From Pacificitalea sp040119125 (lineage in GTDB: Bacteria > Pseudomonadota > Alphaproteobacteria > Rhodobacterales > Rhodobacteraceae), in contig JBEDTR010000004.1 in NCBI GenBank assembly GCA_040119125.1, forward strand, positions 248,001 to 312,000: a stretch of 64,000 bases of DNA, in the 5' to 3' direction. A program made the translations under genes and the position numbers. Shown here in pieces: positions 17,712 through 25,413 of this stretch (positions are counted from its first letter, which is position 1; each line of letters starts with the position of its first letter). The notes under the pieces were generated by a model. The model had not been told where the DNA came from, did not search any database, and was given only the letters and a program-made list of their open reading frames with translations.

Positions 17712-18794
17712 TCAGCGCGAGACAAAATAGGCGTCGGCGTAGCCCATCGCCTTCACTTTCGCGAGAATGGCCTCGCGGTCATCGGTGGTCGTGGCGGGGC
17801 CGACGACCACGCGCCAGAAATCGGTGCCAGAGCTTTCCTGCGCATAAACGGTCGGCACCACGCCAGCCCCGCGCAGCGCATCGGCAGAGCGTTCGGCATT
17901 CCCCTCGACGCTGAAAATGCCGATCTGGACAAAGGGTTTCGAAAGGGTGGAGCCGGAGGCGCGCGGCGCCGCAGATGCAGGCGCGCTGGCAAGGGTCGTG
18001 GGCGCAGCCGATGCGGCGGATATAGCAGGGTTGGAGCCGCGGGCTTCGGCGGCATCGATGGCCGCCGCGGCGCCCGCGATGGGGTCAAGCGTGGTGGAGC
18101 GGATCGCTTCGGGCGCCGCAAGAGCAGCGTCACCCACGGCGGCAACCGATGACGCGGCACTCGCAGGGGCCGGCGCCGGTGTGGCGGTGGCCGGTGCGGC
18201 GGGGGTCTTTTTCTGCCAGAACCAGCGCCGCCCCGAGGAAGGCGCGGCTTCGGCGGCGGTGCTTGCGGGTGCTGCGGCAATCACCACCTCGCCCTCGGCA
18301 GGGGTCTCACCCCCGATGACCGGGGCGGTCGGGGCAGCGGCGCTGCCCGCAGTCGCTTCCACCTGAGCCTTCTCTTCGCGCCGCAGCGCGGTGACATTCA
18401 GTGCGGTTGGCTGGCCCGCAAGTAATCCCAGCGCATTCGCGGCATCCGCCGATACCTGAATCTTGGGGCCTGCCGTCTCACGCTCGCGCTTGAACAAGGC
18501 GCCGATCACGAATTGCCCATTGCTTTCATTGCGGATGATGACCCGCTCGGGATCGCCGACGCCGGGATGCGCAACCCAGACCCCGCCCAGTGACGGACGA
18601 CCATCCCAGAGCCCCGGTTCGGTGGCCTGAAACACTTCGGGCGCCTCAATGTCACGCTCGACCAGCCGCGTGGCGGCGGGCCGGTCCACAGCCGCGCCCA
18701 CATCCGATCCCGCATCGGCCCCAGGCTCGCAAGCCGCAAGCACCGCGAGCAGAGTCGCGCCGGAAATGGCTCTCAGGAAAACACCCGTCGTCAT
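17712..18794 (-). CDS. RlpA-like/SPOR-domain lipoprotein
   Basis: 360-aa envelope protein. The lipobox LAVLAAC (Cys near 22) predicts outer- or inner-membrane lipidation. About residues 65-145 resemble the RlpA double-psi beta barrel, but the conserved Asp of the VNDRGPF-type catalytic motif is absent (GALFKRERE instead), so lytic activity is doubtful. A long Ala/Pro-rich linker (about 150-280) leads to a C-terminal SPOR domain (about 285-358), which binds denuded septal glycan. The ATG at 18794 is used because it starts the signal sequence. Likely division-site peptidoglycan protein, followed by the carboxypeptidase gene. Confidence 0.82.
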   Translation of the reverse strand: MTTGVFLRAISGATLLAVLAACEPGADAGSDVGAAVDRPAATRLVERDIEAPEVFQATEPGLWDGRPSLGGVWVAHPGVGDPERVIIRNESNGQFVIGALFKRERETAGPKIQVSADAANALGLLAGQPTALNVTALRREEKAQVEATAGSAAAPTAPVIGGETPAEGEVVIAAAPASTAAEAAPSSGRRWFWQKKTPAAPATATPAPAPASAASSVAAVGDAALAAPEAIRSTTLDPIAGAAAAIDAAEARGSNPAISAASAAPTTLASAPASAAPRASGSTLSKPFVQIGIFSVEGNAERSADALRGAGVVPTVYAQESSGTDFWRVVVGPATTTDDREAILAKVKAMGYADAYFVSR

Positions 18795-18988
18795 AACTGC
18801 CCCTTTCGGCGCCTGCGCCGCGCCCGGAGCCACTGAACGCGACCCCCTATTGCCTGCCCGACCCTGTCTGTGGCCGGTTTCCCGCGAGCATACATCCAGT
18901 TCCGCAACGGGAAAAGGCCCGTGGCCCCGCTTCGGCAGTTTTCAGCGGGCTTCCAGAATCACTTCGTCCGTCATAGGAGGTCCGCGCC

Positions 18989-19078
18989 GGAGGAGTGGCA
19001 GAGTGGTCTATTGCACCGGTCTTGAAAACCGGCGTGCGTGAGAGCGTACCGTGGGTTCGAATCCCACCTCCTCCGCCA
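18989..19078 (+). tRNA. tRNA-Ser (anticodon UGA)
   Basis: Arms GGAGGAG (18989-18995) and CTCCTCC (19068-19074) pair perfectly, then G and an encoded CCA (19076-19078). The anticodon stem ACCGG/CCGGC region encloses CTTGAAA, anticodon UGA. A long variable arm marks a class II serine tRNA. Its 3' end is the left boundary of the genomic island. Confidence 0.95.
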
Positions 19079-19151
19079 TAAGTTGCAATGAGTGTGGCGT
19101 AAGTTGCTGACTTTACGTGATATATTTTGTGGCGTGGGTGAGGTGCTGAGC

Positions 19152-19173
19152 GTGCCCCCTTCTGTGCCCCCTT
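19152..19173. repeat. Tandem GTGCCCCCTT repeat near tRNA-Ser
   Basis: GTGCCCCCTT occurs at 19152-19161 and 19164-19173, a 12-bp period, 73 bp past the tRNA end. Short tandem direct repeats near an attachment site are typical of arm-type sites bound by tyrosine integrases. That role is inferred from position. Confidence 0.4.
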
Positions 19174-19857
19174 AGCTCCCTTGCGTCTTACTTTAGCCCC
19201 GGCGGACGTTGATTGTGCTTAAGAGTTAGTTGCGCTGCATGGCCAGGGTGTTTTCCTGAGAGCGAGCGTACTTTGCGATAAATGCGGGCAATCATAGCTA
19301 AGAGCGACGCCGCGCTGGCCAGCAGTGCGTCTCTCCCGAGGTACGCAGAGGAGTGCCCCCCCCCCGCCTCACCCGGAATGCTGTGCTGCATCTTTTCTGT
19401 CCCGTTCAAGCAAAAGACACCATCGCCCAACTTTTTGACTGGCTGGACAAGAAGCAGTGACGGCGCGCCTGTTCTGGCCTGCAAGTCGCGCGAATGGCTG
19501 TGTGCTATCTACTAAGGGATTCGCTAGAAGATGCCCAGCAATACGGCGCTGCAATAAAGTCTTGTTGAACTGTCGTGCAAGGCCCATCGGGGGGTAAAAT
19601 GGGCGGATACCGGACCTTCTCTGCGCGTGCGAATTCATCTTTGCCAAATCGAGGAAGCGGACGCCCCGCCAAGATCACGCCGCAGAAGCGGACATTCGCT
19701 GCAACCACTAACCCACCAAGAAATTCTCACAGCTGCGGGCATTCAGTCGATCATTCTGGATTCGGCCCAGAATAATCGACAAGAAGGGCGGCCGGGCTCT
19801 TACGATCATCATAGGCCTGCAAAAGCCGCGTGGCGAAGGGTGAAACACAAATGGACT
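19174..19857. other. Gene-free left arm of the island
   Basis: About 680 bp with no gene I can support. It contains a run of ten C (19356-19365). On the plus strand a short frame ending with TGA near 19458 reads AKDTIAQLFDWLDKKQ and could be the C-terminal stub of a lost gene, but I cannot assign a family. Nothing else stands out. Confidence 0.4.
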
Positions 19858-21798
19858 TCAGGGGTGTAAAGCGCCTTCAATATTCCTGAGAAGAGATCTG
19901 TTGTATCCAGGCATAATATTCGCCAGATCAATAGTTCTGTAGGAAAGCCGAAGATCTCCGAATGGGCGCGGCTCGACAGGCAAAGCCGCCTTGACGTCAT
20001 GCGCAATTACAACTTTCATTCGATTATCGCCTTGCAATATAGCGTGATAAGCACGGGTGTGACCTTCAATTATGACTGGCCCTTGGCGTGTCATTTCCAC
20101 GACGGGTGGGGTAATGATGCTCTTCGAACCATTGGGCAACGAGTATCGGCAAGGGTGGAATAATTGAATCCCACTTTTATTTAGCTCTTCAGTCAGCTTG
20201 GAGACCTGTAGAAGCTTAAACTCTTTTACCTTTGTTTGGCTAATTCGAAGATCTGAATCTATCTTCAGATCGGCTATCTCGAAGCGGGCCTCTTCGTAAT
20301 GCCGAACAGTGCGCAATGCACTGAAGAGCTCGCCTTCAGACATTTGCTCGATACCGAACTCCGCCTCTACACCCCCTGAGCCAGTAGCGCCAACCTTTTC
20401 GGATAAAGATGCGCCAATACTATTAATAACAGGGAGATCAGATTCGCCGGTATAAATTCTGACTGTTTCATCATCGTATTCAAAATCAGACCCAACAACC
20501 CCTCGCTCCGAGCTGATCGCTGCAATCGCGTGTTCTCCCGGGTAGTCAACCAACACACCAGTAAAACCGATTGTCCCTTCACTTACTGCGCAGCCCATCG
20601 CTGCAAGTAACTTTCTCCTTTTGGCCTCGTCCGTAGCTACTGGTCCATTCTGTGGCGCAGCCAACATGCGCACTTGAACACCTCGTCGAATAGCCGACGC
20701 CAATGCCGGAAAGATGAACCAAAGCCAATAGGTTGAGGAGTCAGATATCCATATAGTGGTGCGAGCCTCCGTGAATGCATGCACATAAGCATGAAGTCTC
20801 TCGTCGTAACCCCGGAATTTTCTGCCGATCCGATGCTTTCCCACGATTTCGCGCTCGTTGGAAATGAAGTCTTCGACAGCCGAATAGCCGCTATCATAAA
20901 GCTCCCTGCGCGTTTCGGCTGTCATGAGAGAAAAGTCTGTTGCCCGCACAGCGCCTGCATCAATTTCCACCGGGAAAACACCTTTTTGAAGCGACTGCTG
21001 AATGCTGGTAGCTGATGTAACAAGAGTGTCCGCGACCCCCATTGCATAGTCCAAAGCACTTTCGAAACGGTTTGTGTGCGGCTTAGGTGTCGACTTAAGC
21101 CTAAAAGCCAGTGTTTTTTCGGAAAACCGTCCGGCACCGCCCTGACCTTCGGGGAAGACAAAAGTCGGTAAATTGCTGATTGCGCCGCCATCTACGAGCA
21201 CAGAGGAATCAGTTGTGACAGGCTGGAAAAATATCGGTATGGCACAAGAAGACTGCACGGCTAAGGACACGGATTCATCTGGAGTCGTGCTCGGCCCCCA
21301 AAGCTTTGGTTTCCTCTGCGCGACATCTGTCGCGACGATATATAAAGGCATCACCAGGTCTTTGAACCGAATTGGATGGGCGGGCGGCTGCCTACATTGG
21401 TCCTTCATCGCATCACGAAGGTTTTTTTCAACCCAACGGCCAATTTCTTCAGTGCTATTTTGGCCGCCCGCCTCAAGGGCCGCAAACAGATCCTTTCGTA
21501 AATATTTCAAAATCAGAGAATACTTTGGCAATGCTGCTTTGGAGTATGGAGCGAGGTCACGTTTTGGCTTGTCAACCAATTTTGAAAAATCCGTCGATAA
21601 CATTCGTTCGCGCAAGAAACTCTCGGACGCTCCGGCAGCAATAAGTGCAGCAATGACCGCCCCCGCAGAGCTGCCCGCGACCGCACTGAAACGAATTCCA
21701 GCGGCAACGGCGGCAGAGTATGCCCCAGCATATGCGGCCCCCTTAACGCCGCCACCTTCAAAGGCCGCTATGCAATTGGAGAAAAAAAACGTCCTCAT
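19858..21798 (-). CDS. Patatin-like phospholipase with PLD-like and ParB-like C-terminal regions
   Basis: 646 aa. Residues 1-300 are a complete patatin domain: GGGVKG oxyanion hole (15-20), GSSAG nucleophile elbow (Ser44 in 42-46) and DGG (203-205) with catalytic Asp203, so lipid hydrolysis is expected. Residues about 330-470 look like a PLD-type fold: EHAIAAISSERGVVGSDFE (422-440) aligns with the H.K....D...GS.N pattern but has lost the Lys and Asp. Residues about 545-625 resemble a ParB/Srx-like domain (PPVVEM...GPVIIEGHTRAY). The ATG at 21798 puts the oxyanion motif at the normal distance from the N-terminus; an in-frame extension upstream overlaps the preceding gene. Four bases separate it from the nucleotidyltransferase gene. 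No predicted signal peptide, so cytoplasmic. Likely effector of a two-gene defence-like unit; the function is inferred. Confidence 0.8.
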   Translation of the reverse strand: MRTFFFSNCIAAFEGGGVKGAAYAGAYSAAVAAGIRFSAVAGSSAGAVIAALIAAGASESFLRERMLSTDFSKLVDKPKRDLAPYSKAALPKYSLILKYLRKDLFAALEAGGQNSTEEIGRWVEKNLRDAMKDQCRQPPAHPIRFKDLVMPLYIVATDVAQRKPKLWGPSTTPDESVSLAVQSSCAIPIFFQPVTTDSSVLVDGGAISNLPTFVFPEGQGGAGRFSEKTLAFRLKSTPKPHTNRFESALDYAMGVADTLVTSATSIQQSLQKGVFPVEIDAGAVRATDFSLMTAETRRELYDSGYSAVEDFISNEREIVGKHRIGRKFRGYDERLHAYVHAFTEARTTIWISDSSTYWLWFIFPALASAIRRGVQVRMLAAPQNGPVATDEAKRRKLLAAMGCAVSEGTIGFTGVLVDYPGEHAIAAISSERGVVGSDFEYDDETVRIYTGESDLPVINSIGASLSEKVGATGSGGVEAEFGIEQMSEGELFSALRTVRHYEEARFEIADLKIDSDLRISQTKVKEFKLLQVSKLTEELNKSGIQLFHPCRYSLPNGSKSIITPPVVEMTRQGPVIIEGHTRAYHAILQGDNRMKVVIAHDVKAALPVEPRPFGDLRLSYRTIDLANIMPGYNRSLLRNIEGALHP

Positions 21799-21802
21799 AC
21801 AT

Positions 21803-22591
21803 TCAATCCTCAAGAAATTTTCGCATGATTTCCTCCGCCTTATTTGATATTGATTTTGGCTGGAAGGAGCGAAGACCCTCCACCACTTGCCTCTGCGTTT
21901 CGCAGTCTTCAATAAGCTCTTGAACGAAATAGCGCGTGTGTCTATCAAATGAAAAATTCAGCTTTGCTGCATACGCAAGAAGCCTCGCCGCCTGGACGAC
22001 TGGAAGCACAAGATGCTCAGAGTTGAAGCGGATAACTTGAGTCCTAAGAGATTCAGCCATTCCACCATCAAGTATATACGACTGCGCCCCTCGCTGAGGC
22101 GGGAAATAGAGACCCGCGTTGATATTAAAGTCCGCAGTTTTCAGCAAACTCTGAAAACTTGCCGGGAGTGACAACTTGCGAATTAAATATGTGTCTCCAA
22201 GGGGCCAAATATCAAAGGGGATCGCCTCGGATTCGCCGGCTATTCCCCCGAAAATAGTCGCTCGTGTCTCACAGGAAATCGACTTATGCAGATCAGCCAC
22301 ATCAATACCTGAGACAACCAAGTCTATATCCCGAGCCAAGATATCGCCAGACAAAGTATCCCGCAGCCACCCCCCAAAAACACAGAAAAGAAAATCACCA
22401 TCATCAAGCTTCGAAATTAGGCTTGATAGATCTTTGCTTTTTCCCAGCATTGATGAGAATGCCTGATCCGCTTTAGCCACTTCCTTAGTGCCTTTGCAGA
22501 CCTTTACGGGGCCCAAGTTGCCCTGAACATTCAGAATTTCGAATTCATGAAAGGGCGACGTTCCTGGAGGCGGTTTCGAGCGGTCTTGCAT
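21803..22591 (-). CDS. CCA/poly(A)-polymerase-type nucleotidyltransferase head protein
   Basis: 262 aa with the class II Pol-beta nucleotidyltransferase signature: GGWLRD (73-78), DID (Asp88, Asp90), a third possible acidic strand at PFDIW (Asp127), and TADFNINAG (152-160), matching the RDFTINA motif of tRNA CCA-adding enzymes and poly(A) polymerases. It is much shorter than those (about 400 aa) and lacks their RNA-binding tail; residues about 190-262 are helical and unassigned. It lacks the GS..GT start motif of cGAS/DncV-type enzymes. Gene order nucleotidyltransferase then patatin, 4 bp apart, suggests it makes a signal or modifies an RNA or protein that controls the phospholipase. AT-richer than the flanks. 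Family call is good, role is inference. Confidence 0.72.
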   Translation of the reverse strand: MQDRSKPPPGTSPFHEFEILNVQGNLGPVKVCKGTKEVAKADQAFSSMLGKSKDLSSLISKLDDGDFLFCVFGGWLRDTLSGDILARDIDLVVSGIDVADLHKSISCETRATIFGGIAGESEAIPFDIWPLGDTYLIRKLSLPASFQSLLKTADFNINAGLYFPPQRGAQSYILDGGMAESLRTQVIRFNSEHLVLPVVQAARLLAYAAKLNFSFDRHTRYFVQELIEDCETQRQVVEGLRSFQPKSISNKAEEIMRKFLED

Positions 22592-22882
22592 TATTTTCCT
22601 AAATTCACAATTTGGGCTTGACGAGCTTGAGGACAGATCAACACAAGCTTCACGGATATGCGAGCATTGATAAGCAATTGCTTAGTCCCTTTCGCATGTA
22701 AGAAACCACCCTACTTGACACGATACCGTTGTTCCTTTTCCTCATGGTCGTAGCCAAATGACAGCATCCTACTTGCTCGGCGACCTCCGCGTCGACTGCG
22801 TCGTTGCGAAAGGTGTGAACGGCCGGTTCAGTGATGCTGCGGCGTAGCTTGTGTCCCAATACGGGGACGCAGCTCAGGGCCA

Positions 22883-23098
22883 TCACCTGCCTCGCCAGCG
22901 CCGAAATGATCGCACGAGGTCAGGACCGGCGCTCCATCCCCAGGCGACACCGATAAAGGTGAATACGAGCACCCCAGCGACCGCTCCGAAAACTCCACCA
23001 ACGATTCCCGTGCCAGCACCGACAAAGAAGCCGACCATTCCTCCGCAAAGGCTTCCTAAGAACCTACTTTTCATTCTGCCCTCACTATTTTTGGCCAC
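22883..23098 (-). CDS. Small glycine-rich membrane protein
   Basis: 71 aa from a GTG at 23098, or 63 aa from the ATG at 23074. After a basic N-terminus, residues about 12-52 are one or two hydrophobic helices packed with Gly (GSLCGGMVGFFVGAGTGIVGG), a glycine-zipper pattern seen in pore-forming or oligomerising small proteins. The tail is basic. No family recognised. It lies between the patatin/nucleotidyltransferase operon and the divergent TIR-like gene; whether it belongs to either is unclear. It could also be a chance frame, although composition argues for a real product. Confidence 0.4.
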   Translation of the reverse strand: MAKNSEGRMKSRFLGSLCGGMVGFFVGAGTGIVGGVFGAVAGVLVFTFIGVAWGWSAGPDLVRSFRRWRGR

Positions 23099-23121
23099 GT
23101 TAGTCCCAACTTCCGTTTCTG

Positions 23122-23180
23122 GGAAGCTGCATCGCAGCGTATGATGTGATACGGAAAGTCCGCAAAGGGCCGTGAGCGAC
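23122..23180. repeat. Island dispersed repeat, copy 1 (short)
   Basis: Matches the core GAAGCTGC.TCGCAGCGT...GGGCCGT of the repeat family best seen at 24626-24715, 25274-25366 and 28752-28830. Intergenic and decayed. Confidence 0.4.
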
Positions 23181-23351
23181 GACCCCTGGCGGATCCTTGG
23201 CGCTCACCCGCTGCGACGTCGCATGTCCGCTTGGAGCCCAAAATGTCTAATGCTGCGAGTTCCACCGACGTCTGCTATAGGAATCAACGGAAGAATCTAC
23301 ATGTTAAACGCTGCGTCCACACAAGGTGCCGCCCGGTAAGGAAATGAAGAG

Positions 23352-24464
23352 TTGTCAATCGATCTTTTGGAGCTAGCCGATCAGTTAGAGGCGGCAGCCA
23401 AAGACTTTCAAACCGAGCATAAGGAAATGCTGAAGGCGCTGACTGACGCCGCCACAGAACTCCATAAATCTTGGAGCGGGTCGAACCTCGGATATCACGC
23501 ATTCGTCTACTACGAAAACTTGCATCCAAGACCTCCCGGAGCTCATTTCAGCGCAGAGTGGGGGCTCAAAGATATGAGCTACGCTAGTATGGGTACGGTA
23601 GGTTCATGGTATGAGTATCCCGCTGAGGCCGTCAAAAATGCAATCTACGAGCGGGCAGATCATTCCGATTTGAGCAGTGTCGAAGAAGCGAGCTCGGATT
23701 TGGCATCTCTAGTAAATCGAGCGCGTGGTGAACTCTTGTCGGTCCTAACGGTCGCGCTGGATGATCGTGAAGATACTTTCCTCGAACGTCTCAAAGAAGA
23801 GGCTGAAGGCATCAAGATTCTAACTTATTCCAATATGTGCAGAGCAATGCTTCCGAGCGGCCAGATGATGTCTAGGGACAGCAACGCTGCACTAGCCGGT
23901 GTTCAGATTGCGCCGCACCAAGAACTCATCGCCGAAACCGCAGCGCTTCAGGTGCCTTGTGATTTGGCGTCCGATCTGGCCGCAATGATAAGAAAGGCCG
24001 GTTCCCATATGTCACGGAAGGAGAGAAGCGCACAACGTTCGGCGCGGATTGGCACGAACGTTTTCATTGGGCATGGTCGCTCATTGTTGTGGCGGGAACT
24101 GAAAGACTTTGTCGTTGACCGGCTGAAGCTTCCTTACGAGGAATTCAACCGCGTGCCAGTTGCAGGAGTTACAAACATAGCTCGGTTATCTGAGATGCTG
24201 GACGGGGCCAGTTGTGCCCTCATACTTTTGACGGCAGAAGATGAGAAGGCCGACGGCACGATGCAAGCTAGGATGAATGTAATTCATGAAGTTGGACTCT
24301 TCCAAGGGCGATTGGGGTTTACCAAAGCTATCGTAGTGCTGGAAGAAGGGTGCGAGGAGTTCTCGAACATTCAAGGCCTCGGTCAAATTCGCTTCGCAAA
24401 AAACAATATCTCCGCAGCCTTTGAAGAGATAAGGGCTGTGCTCGAACGTGAAGGGTTAGTCTAG
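23352..24464 (+). CDS. Cap12-type TIR-like nucleotide-binding protein
   Basis: 370 aa. Residues about 235-370 are a TIR-like domain of the predicted nucleotide-binding family found in CBASS Cap12/TIR-STING proteins: it opens with NVFIGHGRS, continues through GVTNIARLSEMLDGASCALILLTAEDE, and has NVIHEVGLFQGRLG (about 309-322), whose Glu is the usual NAD-cleaving position, then TKAIVVLEEG. Residues 1-200 are helical and acidic, unlike a known sensor. The expected activity is NAD+ hydrolysis upon activation, as in abortive-infection TIR effectors. The start is a TTG at 23352 with a purine-rich GAAATGAAGAG upstream. No cyclase or STING partner is adjacent, so it may be a stand-alone unit. Confidence 0.78.
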   Translation: MSIDLLELADQLEAAAKDFQTEHKEMLKALTDAATELHKSWSGSNLGYHAFVYYENLHPRPPGAHFSAEWGLKDMSYASMGTVGSWYEYPAEAVKNAIYERADHSDLSSVEEASSDLASLVNRARGELLSVLTVALDDREDTFLERLKEEAEGIKILTYSNMCRAMLPSGQMMSRDSNAALAGVQIAPHQELIAETAALQVPCDLASDLAAMIRKAGSHMSRKERSAQRSARIGTNVFIGHGRSLLWRELKDFVVDRLKLPYEEFNRVPVAGVTNIARLSEMLDGASCALILLTAEDEKADGTMQARMNVIHEVGLFQGRLGFTKAIVVLEEGCEEFSNIQGLGQIRFAKNNISAAFEEIRAVLEREGLV

Positions 24465-24625
24465 TTTTAGGTCAATTCTGGACTGAGAGTTTTGTGTTCG
24501 GATGACATATAGACGTCGCGCCACTTCCCCACAGAAATTTTTCTGAGGGAACCACCAATGCGGTCATTGGCGCAACTGCAGCGAAAGCTCATTATGTCCC
24601 GCACTACCGACATTCGGCAGCCGGA

Positions 24626-24715
24626 AATGCTGCGTGATGTACGGATGGCCGGTCTGGCGAAGCTGCAGTGCGGCATCACTTGATGCGGTGAAGGTCCGGT
24701 TGGGGCCGAAAGTGG
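24626..24715. repeat. Island dispersed repeat, copy 2; gap 24465-24802
   Basis: GCTGCGTGATGTACGGATGG, then GGTCTGGCGAAGCTGC and GGTTGGGGCCG, aligns along most of its length with the copy at 25274-25366. It occupies the centre of the 338-bp gene-free gap after the TIR-like gene; the rest of that gap shows no gene. Confidence 0.5.
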
Positions 24716-24802
24716 CGATGCACGATGCTTTCGGAGCGGAAAAGGTAGCTGGGCATTGGTCTGATGCAGGCCTATTATACGAGAACAATAAAAGGTTACA
24801 TC

Positions 24803-25090
24803 ATGTATCGCAGCACTATTCGGGTAATACTAATTCTCATGCTTTTCTCAGGTTGTAGCGATTTTTCCGCTGACCGCACTTCGGTCGTTGGCACTGGGCA
24901 GGACGAATTGCTGAAGTTGCGGGCAGGTCCAGGGCTGGGCTTTAGGGTCATCTTGGGTCTGCCTGACGGAACCTCGCTCAATCGCCGTGATTGTGTAACC
25001 GAAATAGGTCAGCTGTGGTGCCGCGTTTCGCTCACGGCTGCGCCGCAGATCACGGGTTATGTCTCCGCCGATTACCTCTCGAAGCGTTGA
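24803..25090 (+). CDS. SH3b-like small lipoprotein
   Basis: 95 aa from the ATG at 24803. The N-terminal signal IRVILILMLFSGC is a lipobox with Cys near residue 17. The mature part contains an SH3b-type core (LLKLRAGPGLGFRVILGLPDG, then WCRVS and GYVSADYL), a fold that binds peptidoglycan or proteins in the envelope. Flanked on both sides by copies of the island repeat, with no close neighbour, so no operon clue. Probably an envelope accessory protein; function unknown. Confidence 0.65.
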   Translation: MYRSTIRVILILMLFSGCSDFSADRTSVVGTGQDELLKLRAGPGLGFRVILGLPDGTSLNRRDCVTEIGQLWCRVSLTAAPQITGYVSADYLSKR

Positions 25091-25273
25091 CTTGAACCTA
25101 CTGGCGCTGACAGGAATTTTACCAAACAATATGTCACGCCGCGTTGCACGTATGACTGCAATGAGATGAGCGCGGCACTGACGTGACCGGTGCGCCGCAG
25201 CTTCGGTCCGCTCTTTATGCACTCTACTGCAGTGAAATGGCGCATCGTTTTCTGAACGGCGTTTCGTCCAACA

Positions 25274-25366
25274 AGTTGCTGCGCGATGCAGGAATGGCCG
25301 CTCTGGCGAGCTGCGTCGCAGCATTGATCTGTCTGGCAAAGGGCAGGTTTGGGCCGCTCATAGCGG
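25274..25366. repeat. Island dispersed repeat, copy 3; gap 25091-25413
   Basis: GCTGCGCGATGCAGGAATGG, CTCTGGCGAGCTGC.TCGCAGC and CAGGTTTGGGCCG align with copy 2. It fills much of the 323-bp gene-free gap between the SH3b lipoprotein and the DUF2235 gene. Confidence 0.5.
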
Positions 25367-25413
25367 TTACGATGATGGCCGAACTATCCGCGCTGATAAG
25401 ACCGCGGATCTGG

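Noticed and set aside
19356..19365. Run of ten C as a possible phase-variation tract
   Set aside because: No gene or promoter spans it; it may be only a homopolymer or a sequencing-prone site.
21803..22591. Classical CBASS cyclase (cGAS/DncV-like)
   Set aside because: The GG..RD...DID and DFNIN motifs are those of CCA/PAP enzymes; the GS..GT motif of CD-NTases is absent.
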